Shown here piece by piece: positions 1 to 7,661 of a DNA stretch of 64,000 nucleotides (position 1 is its first letter; each line of letters begins with the position of its first letter). The notes beneath the pieces were generated by a model. That model saw nothing but the letters and a program-made list of their open reading frames with translations. It was not told the DNA's origin and did no database searches. Origin of the DNA: Terriglobia bacterium (GTDB lineage: Bacteria > Acidobacteriota > Terriglobia > Bryobacterales > UBA6623); contig VXRL01000057.1 in assembly GCA_009838515.1 (NCBI GenBank), positions 1 through 64,000 on the forward strand, given 5' to 3'. Both the position numbers and the translations under genes were made by a program.

Positions 1-386
1 GCGAGAACGGCAGCCAAAATGTCACATCAAAAAATGCCGTGGGAAATTAGGCTAGGACAAGCCACGCGGAATCTTCGTTCGATCTGGCTCTTGAGCGAGA
101 CCCTCGAGTGCCGGTCGAGACACGGACCTGCGCCAAAGGGTCTGCACGCTCGGTTGGCGATGCTGCGTCTACAGCCTGTTTCGGCGGCGAGATCTCTCGC
201 AGTCATGCGGAGCCGGCGGCGCTCGCTGAGATGACGCGCTAGCACCCGCCGGGAAATCTACTCTCCTCCTTGTGACAGTGCCGTCGCCGACGCGATCGCC
301 AAGACGAACCGCACGGCTATACTTGAGCGGTGCGGTCTTGGGAGTGTCCGAAGCCGGTGACACGGATGGGGTGAGGAATATGGCGG
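1..386. other. Non-coding stretch upstream of hicAB
   Basis: I see no convincing gene here. The short open frames on both strands resemble no family and lie in arginine/serine-rich shadow sequence. The last part holds the presumed hicAB promoter-operator, listed separately. Confidence 0.5.
308..336 (+). promoter_or_regulatory. Presumed hicAB promoter/operator
   Basis: A 7-bp inverted repeat (ACCGCAC at 308-314, GTGCGGT at 330-336) brackets a good -10 hexamer, TATACT, at 318-323. No strong -35 is visible. HicB-type antitoxins usually repress their own operon by binding a palindrome at the promoter, and this site fits that role about 60 bp ahead of the toxin gene. The palindrome is seen directly; the function is inferred. 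Confidence 0.45.
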
Positions 387-641
387 ATGAAGCGGCATGA
401 GCGCCTGTTGCGGACCGTCCTTAACGGACAGTCGGACGCAAACATTCGCTTCGCCGACTTGCAGTCGCTCCTGTTCCATCTCGGTTTCTCGGAGCGAATT
501 CGCGGCAGTCATCATCTCTTCGAAAAGGAGGGTGTTGTGGAAATCGTCAACCCGCAGGTCCAGAGTGGAATGGCAAAACGCTATCAGGTAAGACAGGTTC
601 GACAGTTGATCCTGAGGTACAAGCTGGGAGGAGACTGCTGA
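387..641 (+). CDS. hicA: HicA-family mRNA interferase toxin
   Basis: An 84-residue protein of the longer HicA type. The diagnostic part is around residues 34-80: a GSHH segment carrying the catalytic histidine, then an EIVNPQ-like strand, then the conserved YQVRQVRQLI helix. HicA folds as a dsRBD-like domain and cleaves mRNA when it is not held by HicB. The stop codon overlaps the start of the HicB gene by one base, which is typical translational coupling with the toxin first. The module sits alone upstream of a sulfatase gene. The His and the C-terminal helix look intact, so I expect an active toxin. The family call is from recognisable sequence; activity is inferred. Confidence 0.85.
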   Translation: MKRHERLLRTVLNGQSDANIRFADLQSLLFHLGFSERIRGSHHLFEKEGVVEIVNPQVQSGMAKRYQVRQVRQLILRYKLGGDC

Positions 642-853
642 TGTACAAGTACGAGATCATCCTCTATTGGAGCAACGGCGATCAGGTCTTCATTGCCGAA
701 GTACCCGAATTGCCTGGGTGCATGGCACATGGCGACAGCCAGGAAACTGCATTGCAGAATATCAATGACGCGATGCAGTTCTGGATCGACACGGCCCGCG
801 AGTTGGGACGCCCCGTTCCGGAACCCAAAGGCGAGCGCCTGATGCTCGCTTGA
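641..853 (+). CDS. hicB: HicB-family antitoxin
   Basis: A 70-residue protein with the HicB signature: an N-terminal strand ending in the EVPELPGCMAHGDS motif, then a helix with AL.NI.DA and a short charged tail. HicB neutralises HicA by blocking its active site, and many HicB proteins add a C-terminal RHH or HTH DNA-binding domain. This one ends at residue 70, so a DNA-binding domain is absent or very short. Autoregulation may therefore need the HicAB complex, or the upstream palindrome may be bound differently. It is translationally coupled to hicA. Confidence 0.85.
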   Translation: MYKYEIILYWSNGDQVFIAEVPELPGCMAHGDSQETALQNINDAMQFWIDTARELGRPVPEPKGERLMLA

Positions 854-1077
854 GCGTAATCCGCATCAACCAAGGAGGACCGCCGCGCTCACGGCTCTAG
901 ATGGCCCGGCCAGTACGGACTTGCCACCAAAGGCGACAGATCGACAGCGAGCCTAAGTGGCCTCCAATCAGCGGATCTCGCTCCCGTCAACTAGCTGCAG
1001 AACGTGGGCGACGGTCCATGGGTTGTCTTCCCGTCTGGCCAGACGCCTGCTCTCAGTACGCAACCTAGAATGGTGCC

Positions 1078-2493
1078 ATGTCGCTTCGCCTTGCACTGAT
1101 CTGTGCCCTGCTACCTGTTGCCACAGTGGCCCAAGAGCGCCCGAACGTCCTGCTGATCGCAGTTGACGATCTCAACGACTGGGTGGGTTGCATGGGCGGA
1201 CACCCGCAGGCCCATACGCCCAACATCGATGGCTTGGCACAGCAAGGCGTGCTGTTCTCGAACGCTCATTGCGCCGCCCCGCTCTGCAATCCGTCCCGAA
1301 CGGCCCTGTTGTTCGGTAAGCGCCCGACGACGACAGGTGTGGTCGGCAACATGGACGACTGGCGGAAGTTCGACTCGCTGAAGAGTTCCGAATCCCTACC
1401 CCAGTTTTTCCGCCGCAACGGCTATTTCACAGCAGCGGCCGGCAAGATATTCCATGCCAATCACGGCGGCTGGCGCGGAGCCCTGACCCACGCTGAGGGC
1501 GCGCCGTACGCGGGGCGCAGCGGTTTCGGCCAGCCGGAGGCCTGGGACGAGCGCTTTCCTGCGAAGGCGATCCAGCTGCCCATGGCACCGGTCCTGATCG
1601 ACACGCACAGGAATGGCATCAACCATCATTGGGACTGGGGCCCAATCGACTTCAAGTCCGACGTGACCGAGGACGGGCAGGCCTCGCGCTGGGCGGAACG
1701 CCAGCTTCGGGCCGAGCACGAAAGGCCATTCTTCCTGGCAGTCGGCATCTACCGGCCACACGACCCGCAGTACGCTCCGAGCGAGTATTTCGATCAGCAC
1801 CCGCTTGCAGACGTTGAGTTGCCCACGATTCTTGCGTCAGATCTGGAGGACATCCCACACGTTGCTCAGGGCCACATTCGCTCTCGCAACAACTACGAGG
1901 CCATGATCCGCAAGCACAATGCGCTCCAGTCGGCAACCCGGGGATACCTAGCGTCGGTGACCTTTGCGGACGCGATGATCGGGCGCGTGCTGCGCGCGCT
2001 GGCTTCCAGCAAATACAACGACAACACAATCGTCGTGCTGTTCTCGGACCACGGCTATCACATCGGCGAGAAGCAGAAGTACCACAAGAGCACGCTCTGG
2101 GAGGAATCTACCCGTGTGCCGCTGATTGTCCGATCGCCGGGAGTGGGAGGAGCAGGCACTGTCTCAAAAAGAGCGGTCAGCCTAATCGACCTATATCCAA
2201 CGCTGGCAGAATTGGCGTCCCTGAACTCGCCCGCTGACTTGGACGGCGAAAGTCTCGTTCCGTTATTGAAGGATCCTGACGCGCCACGGAACACACCAGC
2301 GATGACCACGCGCCAAGGCCGGCACCACGCCATCCGGACGGATCGTTGGAGATACATTCGCTACGCCGACGGGAGCGAAGAGCTGTACGATCATGCCACC
2401 GATCCGATGGAATGGAAGAACCTTGCCGGCGGCGGGACACATCAGGCCACGCAGCAACGCTTGGCGGCTCAGCTGGAACGACTGCTTGAATGA
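1078..2493 (+). CDS. Secreted sulfatase, iduronate-2-sulfatase-like
   Basis: A 471-residue type I sulfatase. Residues 1-18 form a Sec signal peptide ending VATVAQ. The metal-binding DD pair lies at residues 30-31, and the formylglycine motif C-N-P-S-R starts at Cys70, the residue oxidised by a formylglycine-generating enzyme. A later FSDHGYHIGE segment and a K-x-H-like KYHKSTLWEESTRVP segment are the second metal/sulfate-binding half. The NDWVGCMGGHPQAHTPNID start and LCNPSR core resemble iduronate-2-sulfatases more than arylsulfatases. It probably removes sulfate from uronate-containing glycans in the periplasm. A TAGAAT -10-like box at 1066-1071 lies only 6 bases before the ATG, so the message may be leaderless. 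The substrate is inferred from similarity only. Confidence 0.88.
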   Translation: MSLRLALICALLPVATVAQERPNVLLIAVDDLNDWVGCMGGHPQAHTPNIDGLAQQGVLFSNAHCAAPLCNPSRTALLFGKRPTTTGVVGNMDDWRKFDSLKSSESLPQFFRRNGYFTAAAGKIFHANHGGWRGALTHAEGAPYAGRSGFGQPEAWDERFPAKAIQLPMAPVLIDTHRNGINHHWDWGPIDFKSDVTEDGQASRWAERQLRAEHERPFFLAVGIYRPHDPQYAPSEYFDQHPLADVELPTILASDLEDIPHVAQGHIRSRNNYEAMIRKHNALQSATRGYLASVTFADAMIGRVLRALASSKYNDNTIVVLFSDHGYHIGEKQKYHKSTLWEESTRVPLIVRSPGVGGAGTVSKRAVSLIDLYPTLAELASLNSPADLDGESLVPLLKDPDAPRNTPAMTTRQGRHHAIRTDRWRYIRYADGSEELYDHATDPMEWKNLAGGGTHQATQQRLAAQLERLLE

Positions 2494-2512
2494 ATCGGTA
2501 ACCGGCCTGAAA

Positions 2513-2794
2513 TCAATGGATCTCGGGACGATCTTTCGAGCGATACGGGCGCTCGGCCTCCTGCTGTTTCCGAACCAGCTTGGCAATGAGGGCAGCTGCG
2601 AGCAGCACGCCGATCACGACTAGGATGTCCTCGATCCCGCGTAGCGCCAAGAACAAGGCCCCGAGGAAGGAAAACAGAAGCAGCAGGGCTGCAACCCGGA
2701 TCACTGTTTGGCGCAGCGTCCAATTGCCTTCGTCGCCCGAGTCCTCGTCCGCGTAGACTGGCTCGTCCTCCCAGTCTCGCTCCCAGTCATTCAT
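2513..2794 (-). CDS. Small two-helix membrane protein, unknown function
   Basis: About 93 residues starting MNDWERDWEDEP; an earlier in-frame ATG adds only an arginine-rich leader and I reject it. The first 30 residues are very acidic. Two hydrophobic helices follow (roughly residues 30-51 and 57-75), then a basic tail. I do not recognise a family. It lies 67 bp downstream of msrP on the same strand and could be co-transcribed with it, but MsrQ, the usual membrane partner of MsrP, is a larger haem protein and this is not it. It may simply be a small envelope protein. Confidence 0.5.
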   Translation of the reverse strand: MNDWERDWEDEPVYADEDSGDEGNWTLRQTVIRVAALLLLFSFLGALFLALRGIEDILVVIGVLLAAALIAKLVRKQQEAERPYRSKDRPEIH

Positions 2795-2861
2795 TGGTCG
2801 CAAGGGCAGCCTCCGCCTTCGGCACATCGGTCATCCGGCCGATTCCGGCTCTGTCGAACCG

Positions 2862-3824
2862 CTAGTACTCGTTCCCGGAGTAGATCTCTGAGACGAACGC
2901 TTCGTAGCCGTTGTACATCAAAGTGGGACGCATCGAGTACATGAACGAGCCGCCCGGCCCCAAGGCAAGCAACTTCTCCTGGGCTTGCGACCAGCGGGGA
3001 TGCGGCTTATTCGGGTTTACGTTGGAATACCAGCCGTACTCGGTCGGCGCAGCCTTGTTCCAAAGTGTCGGCGGCCGCTTCTTGGTGACTTCGATCTCCA
3101 CGATCGACTTGATGTTCTTCAGGCCGTACTTCCAGGGCATGATTGCCCGGATTGGCGCCCCGTTCTGCTTGGGCAGCGGCTTGCCGTACAGCCCGGTGCA
3201 GAACAGCGCGAGCTCGTTCATCGCTTCGTCGAGCGTCAGTGCCTCTTGGTACGGCCAGTCGTAGTGCGGCTGCGAGAGGATTCCGGGCATTTCCCGCGGC
3301 CTGTAGGCGGTGAGCATCTTGATGAAGCCAGCCTCGGGCTTGGGATCGACTTCCTTCAACAGGGCCGCCATCGGAAATCCGGTCCACGGAACCGCCATCG
3401 ACCAAGCCTCGACACAGCGGAAGCGGTAGAGACGCTCCTCTAGGGGAAATCGCCGCACCAGATCGTCAAAGTCATAGGTCTTGGGGTTGTTGACCAGACC
3501 TGTCACCTTGACCTTCCACGGGTCGATCTTGAACCGGTCGACTTGGTGCCGGACCTGCCCCTTGTCGAGCGTGAATTCGTAGAAGTTGTTGTAGCCGGTC
3601 GCAATCGCTTCGGCGGTCAGAGGGCGGTCCAAGGTGTACTTGGTGTTGCGCTTGGCAGGATACAGCGACTCGTCTCCCGCTGCCCCACGCAGAGCGCTTG
3701 GCAGCAGGCTCGCCGCGCCTGCGAGGCCCATGCCCTCGAGGATCGCGCGGCGCGAATGGAACACGTGTTCGGGAGTCGCTTGGCTTTCTGGGATTTCCCA
3801 GCCACACGGAGTCTTGATGAGCAT
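2862..3824 (-). CDS. msrP: Methionine sulfoxide reductase catalytic subunit MsrP (YedY)
   Basis: A 320-residue molybdopterin oxidoreductase. A Tat-type signal (SRRAILEGMGLAGAASL) sits at residues 24-40 after the MsrP-typical leader. The molybdenum ligand Cys lies in RFRCVEAWSMAVPW, and the C-terminal half carries NGAPIRAIMPWKYG and YNGYEAFVSEIYSGNEY, all characteristic of the family. MsrP repairs oxidised methionines in periplasmic proteins, normally fed with electrons from the quinone pool by the membrane haem protein MsrQ. I see no msrQ next to it, so it is encoded elsewhere or another donor is used. A small membrane protein gene follows 67 bp downstream. Confidence 0.95.
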   Translation of the reverse strand: MLIKTPCGWEIPESQATPEHVFHSRRAILEGMGLAGAASLLPSALRGAAGDESLYPAKRNTKYTLDRPLTAEAIATGYNNFYEFTLDKGQVRHQVDRFKIDPWKVKVTGLVNNPKTYDFDDLVRRFPLEERLYRFRCVEAWSMAVPWTGFPMAALLKEVDPKPEAGFIKMLTAYRPREMPGILSQPHYDWPYQEALTLDEAMNELALFCTGLYGKPLPKQNGAPIRAIMPWKYGLKNIKSIVEIEVTKKRPPTLWNKAAPTEYGWYSNVNPNKPHPRWSQAQEKLLALGPGGSFMYSMRPTLMYNGYEAFVSEIYSGNEY

Positions 3825-3988
3825 GCCGACCTCTCAATCAAGCCGCCGCGGTGGCTGATTGGATCGCCAGCCCGACGGCAACCTCAGATTAGCATAGGGT
3901 TTGACCGCTCGCGCCGCGATTTCGTTGCGGCACTACCGCCTTGCGGCAGCCAAGTATCGCCCTCCAGCGGCGGCACCTCGCCCAAGGA

Positions 3989-5089
3989 CTAGCGTCCGTG
4001 CTGGCGATGAAAGCCGCGCACCTTCAATTGAATGCGATACAGGCTCTGGTCCACGGTCACGTACAAGACGTTGGCCCCTTCCCCGAGGCCGAATTCAACG
4101 TTGCTCGGCAGCCCGCCCGGGGGAACGGGCGGCTCGTCCTGGGCCTTCGCTTCGTTCTCAGTGAACGGCGTCTCCTCCTCGTGCACGCCCTTTGACGTAG
4201 GCAGGAAAGCGATCTGCTCCCCGCTGGGGTCCAGCACGAGGATTCCCGGCTTGGATGGCTCGCGGGCGGTCAAATAGACGTTGCCGTGCTCGTCCACCGT
4301 CATGCCGTCGCAACCGAATTGCGGCCCGAAGTCGTGGAGCGTCCGCCGCGGGCCAGAAACCAGCCCGTCGGCTCCGAGCGGAAAGGCGTAGACTCGCATC
4401 GGACCGCGATTGCCCGGCTCGACGCCCGGCATGCCATCGCCTCCATTGTTGGTCTCGGCAACATATAGCGTCCTGCCATCGGGGCTCAGCGCCAGGCCAT
4501 TGGGCTTGGTGACGTCATGGGTGATTTCCACTACCTCACCTTGGGGCGTGACGCGGTAGACCGCCCGCCAGCGTAGTTCGCGCGGCTCGTGTCCCACGTA
4601 GCGCGGATCGGTGAAGTACAGATTGCCCGCGTCGTCGGCAGTAATGTCGTTAGGGGAGTTGAAGCGCTTGCCCCTGAAGTTGTCGACGACCAGATCGCGC
4701 TGCTTGGTCTCAACGCTCCAGCGCGAGATGCGCCGTCCGCCGTGGTCAGCGCCTTCGGCGGCGTATAGGTGGCCGTCCGGGCCGAACGTCAGACCGTTCG
4801 ACTTGTGGCTGTTCGCAGCGAAGGTCTCGACCTTCTTCGTGGCCGGATCGAACCGGTGAATCCGACCGTGGTTCTCTCCTCGCAGGATGTCCGAGAAATA
4901 GATCGAGCCATCCGGCGCGACAGCGGGACTCTCAGTGAGTCCGCCCGCCTCGGTCTCGGGGCGGGTGTAGAGCAATTCGAAACGCGCACTGGGGTCGACG
5001 ATCGTCTCGCCTGTTGGGGCGGGCGCGTCTTCGGCGGGAAACGCAGACCAGCAAAGCGTTGCCAAAGCAGCCAGTTTCAGCGCTTTCAC
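3989..5089 (-). CDS. Secreted SMP-30/gluconolactonase-family lactonase
   Basis: About 366 residues. I choose the GTG start at 5089 because a GAGGTGAT ribosome site (5093-5100) precedes it and the protein then opens with a signal peptide (VKALKLAALATLCWSAFPA). A longer upstream frame has no such support. The six-bladed propeller signatures are clear: TESPAVAPDGSIYFSD, FNSPNDITADDAGNLYF, KPNGLALSPDGRTLYVAE and FGCDGMTVDEHGNVYL. The Glu, Asn and Asp of these motifs form the usual divalent-metal site. Members hydrolyse sugar lactones. It starts 4 bp after the aldose 1-epimerase stop, so the two form an operon for extracytoplasmic sugar processing. The exact substrate is unknown. Confidence 0.85.
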   Translation of the reverse strand: MKALKLAALATLCWSAFPAEDAPAPTGETIVDPSARFELLYTRPETEAGGLTESPAVAPDGSIYFSDILRGENHGRIHRFDPATKKVETFAANSHKSNGLTFGPDGHLYAAEGADHGGRRISRWSVETKQRDLVVDNFRGKRFNSPNDITADDAGNLYFTDPRYVGHEPRELRWRAVYRVTPQGEVVEITHDVTKPNGLALSPDGRTLYVAETNNGGDGMPGVEPGNRGPMRVYAFPLGADGLVSGPRRTLHDFGPQFGCDGMTVDEHGNVYLTAREPSKPGILVLDPSGEQIAFLPTSKGVHEEETPFTENEAKAQDEPPVPPGGLPSNVEFGLGEGANVLYVTVDQSLYRIQLKVRGFHRQHGR

Positions 5090-5093
5090 GGCA

Positions 5094-6242
5094 TCACCTC
5101 GCGTAAAACTTGTAGACAGTCGAGGTCTTGTAGGTCTCGCCGGGCCGTAGCACGGTGGACGGGAAATCCGGTTGATTGGGCGAATCCGGATAGTGCTGGG
5201 TTTCAAGGCAGAACCCGCTGCGGAGCTGGTGGGCGACCCCGCCCTTGCCGACGTGGTGGCCGTCGAGGAAATTGCCGCTATAGAACTGGACCCCGGGCTC
5301 GGCGGTGAGCACGTCCATCACCCGGCCGGTTTCCGGCTCGCTGACCGTGGCCGCGAGTGCCAGCCCGTCGGCGTCGCGGTCGATGACGTAGTTGTGGTCA
5401 TAACCCGCCCCGAAGCCTATCTGCTCGTCCTCCGCTTCAATCCGGGCGCCGATGGCCGTAGGTTCGCGGAAGTCCAGCGGCGAGCCATCGAGCGAGGCAA
5501 TTTCGCCAAGCGGAATCGAGGTCGCGTCGACCGGCGTGTAATTGCTGGCGTTGATCATCAACACGTGGTCGAGGATGGGGCTGGCACCGCCATCCTTGAG
5601 GTTGAAGTAGGAATGGTTGGTCAGGTTGACGACGGTCGGTTTGTCAGTGCTGGCCTCGTAATCGATCCGCAACTCGTTGCTGTCAGTCCACGTGTACGTG
5701 ACAGTAGACTCCAACGTACCGGGATAGCCCTCTTCGCCGTCTTGGCTCACATAGGCAAACGACACGCCGTCGCCAGACTCGGTGGGCGTGCCTTTCCAGA
5801 TCACCTTGTCGAAACCCTTGATGCCGCCGTGTAGCGAATTGGGCCCGTTGTTCACCGGCAATTCGTAGGCCGCGCCGTCGATTTCAAACTTGCCGCCCGC
5901 GATCCGATTGGCGTATCTGCCTGTGATCGCGCCGAAGTAGGGAGTGTCGGCAACGTAGGCATCCAGCGTGTCGAACCCGAGGACCACATCGCCGAGGTTG
6001 CCGTCGCGATCCGGAACATTGAGGCTGACCACGATGCCGCCGTACTCGATGATGCCGACATTGGCTCCCGAGGCGTTGGACAATGTAAATAGCGTGACTG
6101 GCTGGCCATCAATGGCTCCGAACTCCGAGGTTTCGATCGAGCGCATGCTCTCGGGCTCGGGCTCGGCCGGTGCACAGGCCCAAGCCAGCAGCGTCGCTGC
6201 CACAGTTGCGGCCAAAATTGCGCGGGGGTGCTTGAATCGCAT
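5094..6242 (-). CDS. galM: Aldose 1-epimerase (galactose mutarotase), exported
   Basis: About 382 residues from the ATG at 6242. The N-terminus (MRFKHPRAILAATVAATLLAWAC) is a signal peptide, probably of lipoprotein type although the lipobox is imperfect. Catalytic landmarks of the mutarotase fold are present: NSLHGGIKGFDKVIW with the first active-site His, VNLTNHSYFNLKDGG with the second, and GFCLETQHYPDSPNQ with the catalytic Glu. The enzyme interconverts alpha and beta anomers of free hexoses. Export and tight coupling (4 bp) to a lactonase gene suggest work on sugars released outside the cytoplasm. The gene diverges from the epimerase at 6310. Confidence 0.9.
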   Translation of the reverse strand: MRFKHPRAILAATVAATLLAWACAPAEPEPESMRSIETSEFGAIDGQPVTLFTLSNASGANVGIIEYGGIVVSLNVPDRDGNLGDVVLGFDTLDAYVADTPYFGAITGRYANRIAGGKFEIDGAAYELPVNNGPNSLHGGIKGFDKVIWKGTPTESGDGVSFAYVSQDGEEGYPGTLESTVTYTWTDSNELRIDYEASTDKPTVVNLTNHSYFNLKDGGASPILDHVLMINASNYTPVDATSIPLGEIASLDGSPLDFREPTAIGARIEAEDEQIGFGAGYDHNYVIDRDADGLALAATVSEPETGRVMDVLTAEPGVQFYSGNFLDGHHVGKGGVAHQLRSGFCLETQHYPDSPNQPDFPSTVLRPGETYKTSTVYKFYAR

Positions 6243-6309
6243 CGTAAGGCTCCTGCAGTTCTCCAGTGTAATCTGAGGAACTTCCGGGCGGTGGAACGCT
6301 CGAGACACC

Positions 6310-7287
6310 ATGGTTTTGATCACCGGTGCCACAGGTTTCGTGGGCAATCATGTGGCACGCTTCCTCGCTTCTCGTGGAGAGCGCCTGCGCTTGTTCATGC
6401 GGCCCTCCAGCGATCGGACCACCGTAGCCGGCCTCGACGCCGAAGTCGTGGTCGGCGATTTGCGCGATCCGACAAGCGTGGCCAAGGCCGCACGCAAATG
6501 CGACACGGTCTATCACGTCGCCGCCGAGTACCGCCTGTGGTGCAGGAATCCGCGCCAGATGTACGAAACCAACGTCGAGGGCACTCGCAACCTCCTGGAG
6601 GCCGCGCTGCAAGCAGACGTCGAGCGCTTTGTGCACACCAGCTCCATCGGCACCATTGCCCCAAGTGCGGACGGTGCCCCGGTGACAGAGGAGTCGCCGT
6701 CCTCGCTGGAGATGATGACAGGGGACTACAAGCGCTCGAAATTCTTGGCGGAGCGCGAGGCCGAGCGCTACACCAGCCGCGGCTTGGGCGTGGTGATCGT
6801 GAACCCCACCGCACCAGTCGGCGAGGGCGATTTCAAGCCGACACCTACCGGCCAGATCATCAAAGACTTCTTGGAGGGGCGAATGCCGGCCTACATCAAC
6901 ACGGGCCTGAACTTGGTAGATGTCCGCGATGTCGCCCGCGGTCACTGGCTGGCCGCTGAGAGGGGGCGGCCCGGCGAGCGCTACATCCTGGGTTCCGAGA
7001 ATCTGACCCTTCGTCAAATCCTCGCACTTGCGAGCGCCGGCGGCGAGCGCCGTCCCCCGCGGCTGCGGCTGCCGTACTTCGCCGCATGGGTAGCCGGCGC
7101 CTTCAGCACCGGATGGGCGCGCGTAGCAGCGAAACCACCGCGGGTGCCGCTGGACGGCGTGCGCATGGCAAGGCGAGCGATGTTCGCCGATTGCTCCAAA
7201 GCTAGGGAAGCACTCGGATTTGATCCCGCACCCATCCAGCCAGCGGTGGCGCGTGCCGTGGAGTGGTTCCAGCGGTCCAGCGGTTGA
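6310..7287 (+). CDS. hpnA: NAD-dependent epimerase/dehydratase, HpnA-like
   Basis: A 325-residue extended short-chain dehydrogenase/reductase. It has an N-terminal Rossmann motif GATGFVG (residues 6-12), the VYHVAAEYRLWCRNP segment, a TSS strand, YKRSK as the YxxxK catalytic pair, and NPTAPVGEGDFKPTPTGQII followed by YINTGLNLVDVRDVARGH. This combination is characteristic of the hopanoid-associated sugar epimerase HpnA, which acts on glycosylated hopanoid side chains. No other hopanoid gene lies near, so the pathway assignment rests on sequence alone. Closely related SDRs of other specificity cannot be excluded. Confidence 0.8.
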   Translation: MVLITGATGFVGNHVARFLASRGERLRLFMRPSSDRTTVAGLDAEVVVGDLRDPTSVAKAARKCDTVYHVAAEYRLWCRNPRQMYETNVEGTRNLLEAALQADVERFVHTSSIGTIAPSADGAPVTEESPSSLEMMTGDYKRSKFLAEREAERYTSRGLGVVIVNPTAPVGEGDFKPTPTGQIIKDFLEGRMPAYINTGLNLVDVRDVARGHWLAAERGRPGERYILGSENLTLRQILALASAGGERRPPRLRLPYFAAWVAGAFSTGWARVAAKPPRVPLDGVRMARRAMFADCSKAREALGFDPAPIQPAVARAVEWFQRSSG

Positions 7288-7316
7288 GCGGCGTGTGAGT
7301 CGCCGCCCCACCCGTA

Positions 7317-7643
7317 TCAGTGGACGGTTCGGATGCGACGCATGTAGACGCCGTTCTCGAGCCGTTCGAAGTAGTAGTCCACTGCCGGATGGTCAATCGC
7401 CGCGTCGCTGTCATCAGATTCGAGATTGCGCTCGGCGACGTATGTGTAGTGCTGGGCCCCATGCGGCAAGACGTGGTACCAAGGCCGATCCTTGGGCGGC
7501 CGCGAGCGCGCGACCTGCTCGTACCATTCCTCGCTCCCGCTGAACACCGGGTCGACGTCGAACACCACGCCGCGGTAGCCGAACAGCTTGTGATGGACGA
7601 GTTCGCCGATGGCGAACCTTGCTTCCGGGCCAGCTTCTGCCAT
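7317..7643 (-). CDS. hspQ: HspQ/YccV-type heat-shock protein
   Basis: A 108-residue protein with the full HspQ signature: FAIGELVHHKLFGYRGVVFD near the N-terminus, then RPWYHVLPHGAQHYTYVAERNL and a tail with VDYYFERLENGVYMRR. The family binds hemimethylated DNA in some bacteria and acts as a specificity factor for Lon protease or as a heat-stress protein in others. It lies 18 bp downstream of htpG on the same strand, so it is very likely co-expressed with the chaperone, which supports a stress role. Confidence 0.9.
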   Translation of the reverse strand: MAEAGPEARFAIGELVHHKLFGYRGVVFDVDPVFSGSEEWYEQVARSRPPKDRPWYHVLPHGAQHYTYVAERNLESDDSDAAIDHPAVDYYFERLENGVYMRRIRTVH

Positions 7644-7661
7644 GACTGTTCCAGCGACGCC

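Noticed and set aside
6109-7311. A 400-codon open frame on the minus strand
   Set aside because: It lies opposite the HpnA-like epimerase, whose family motifs are clear, and has no family features of its own.
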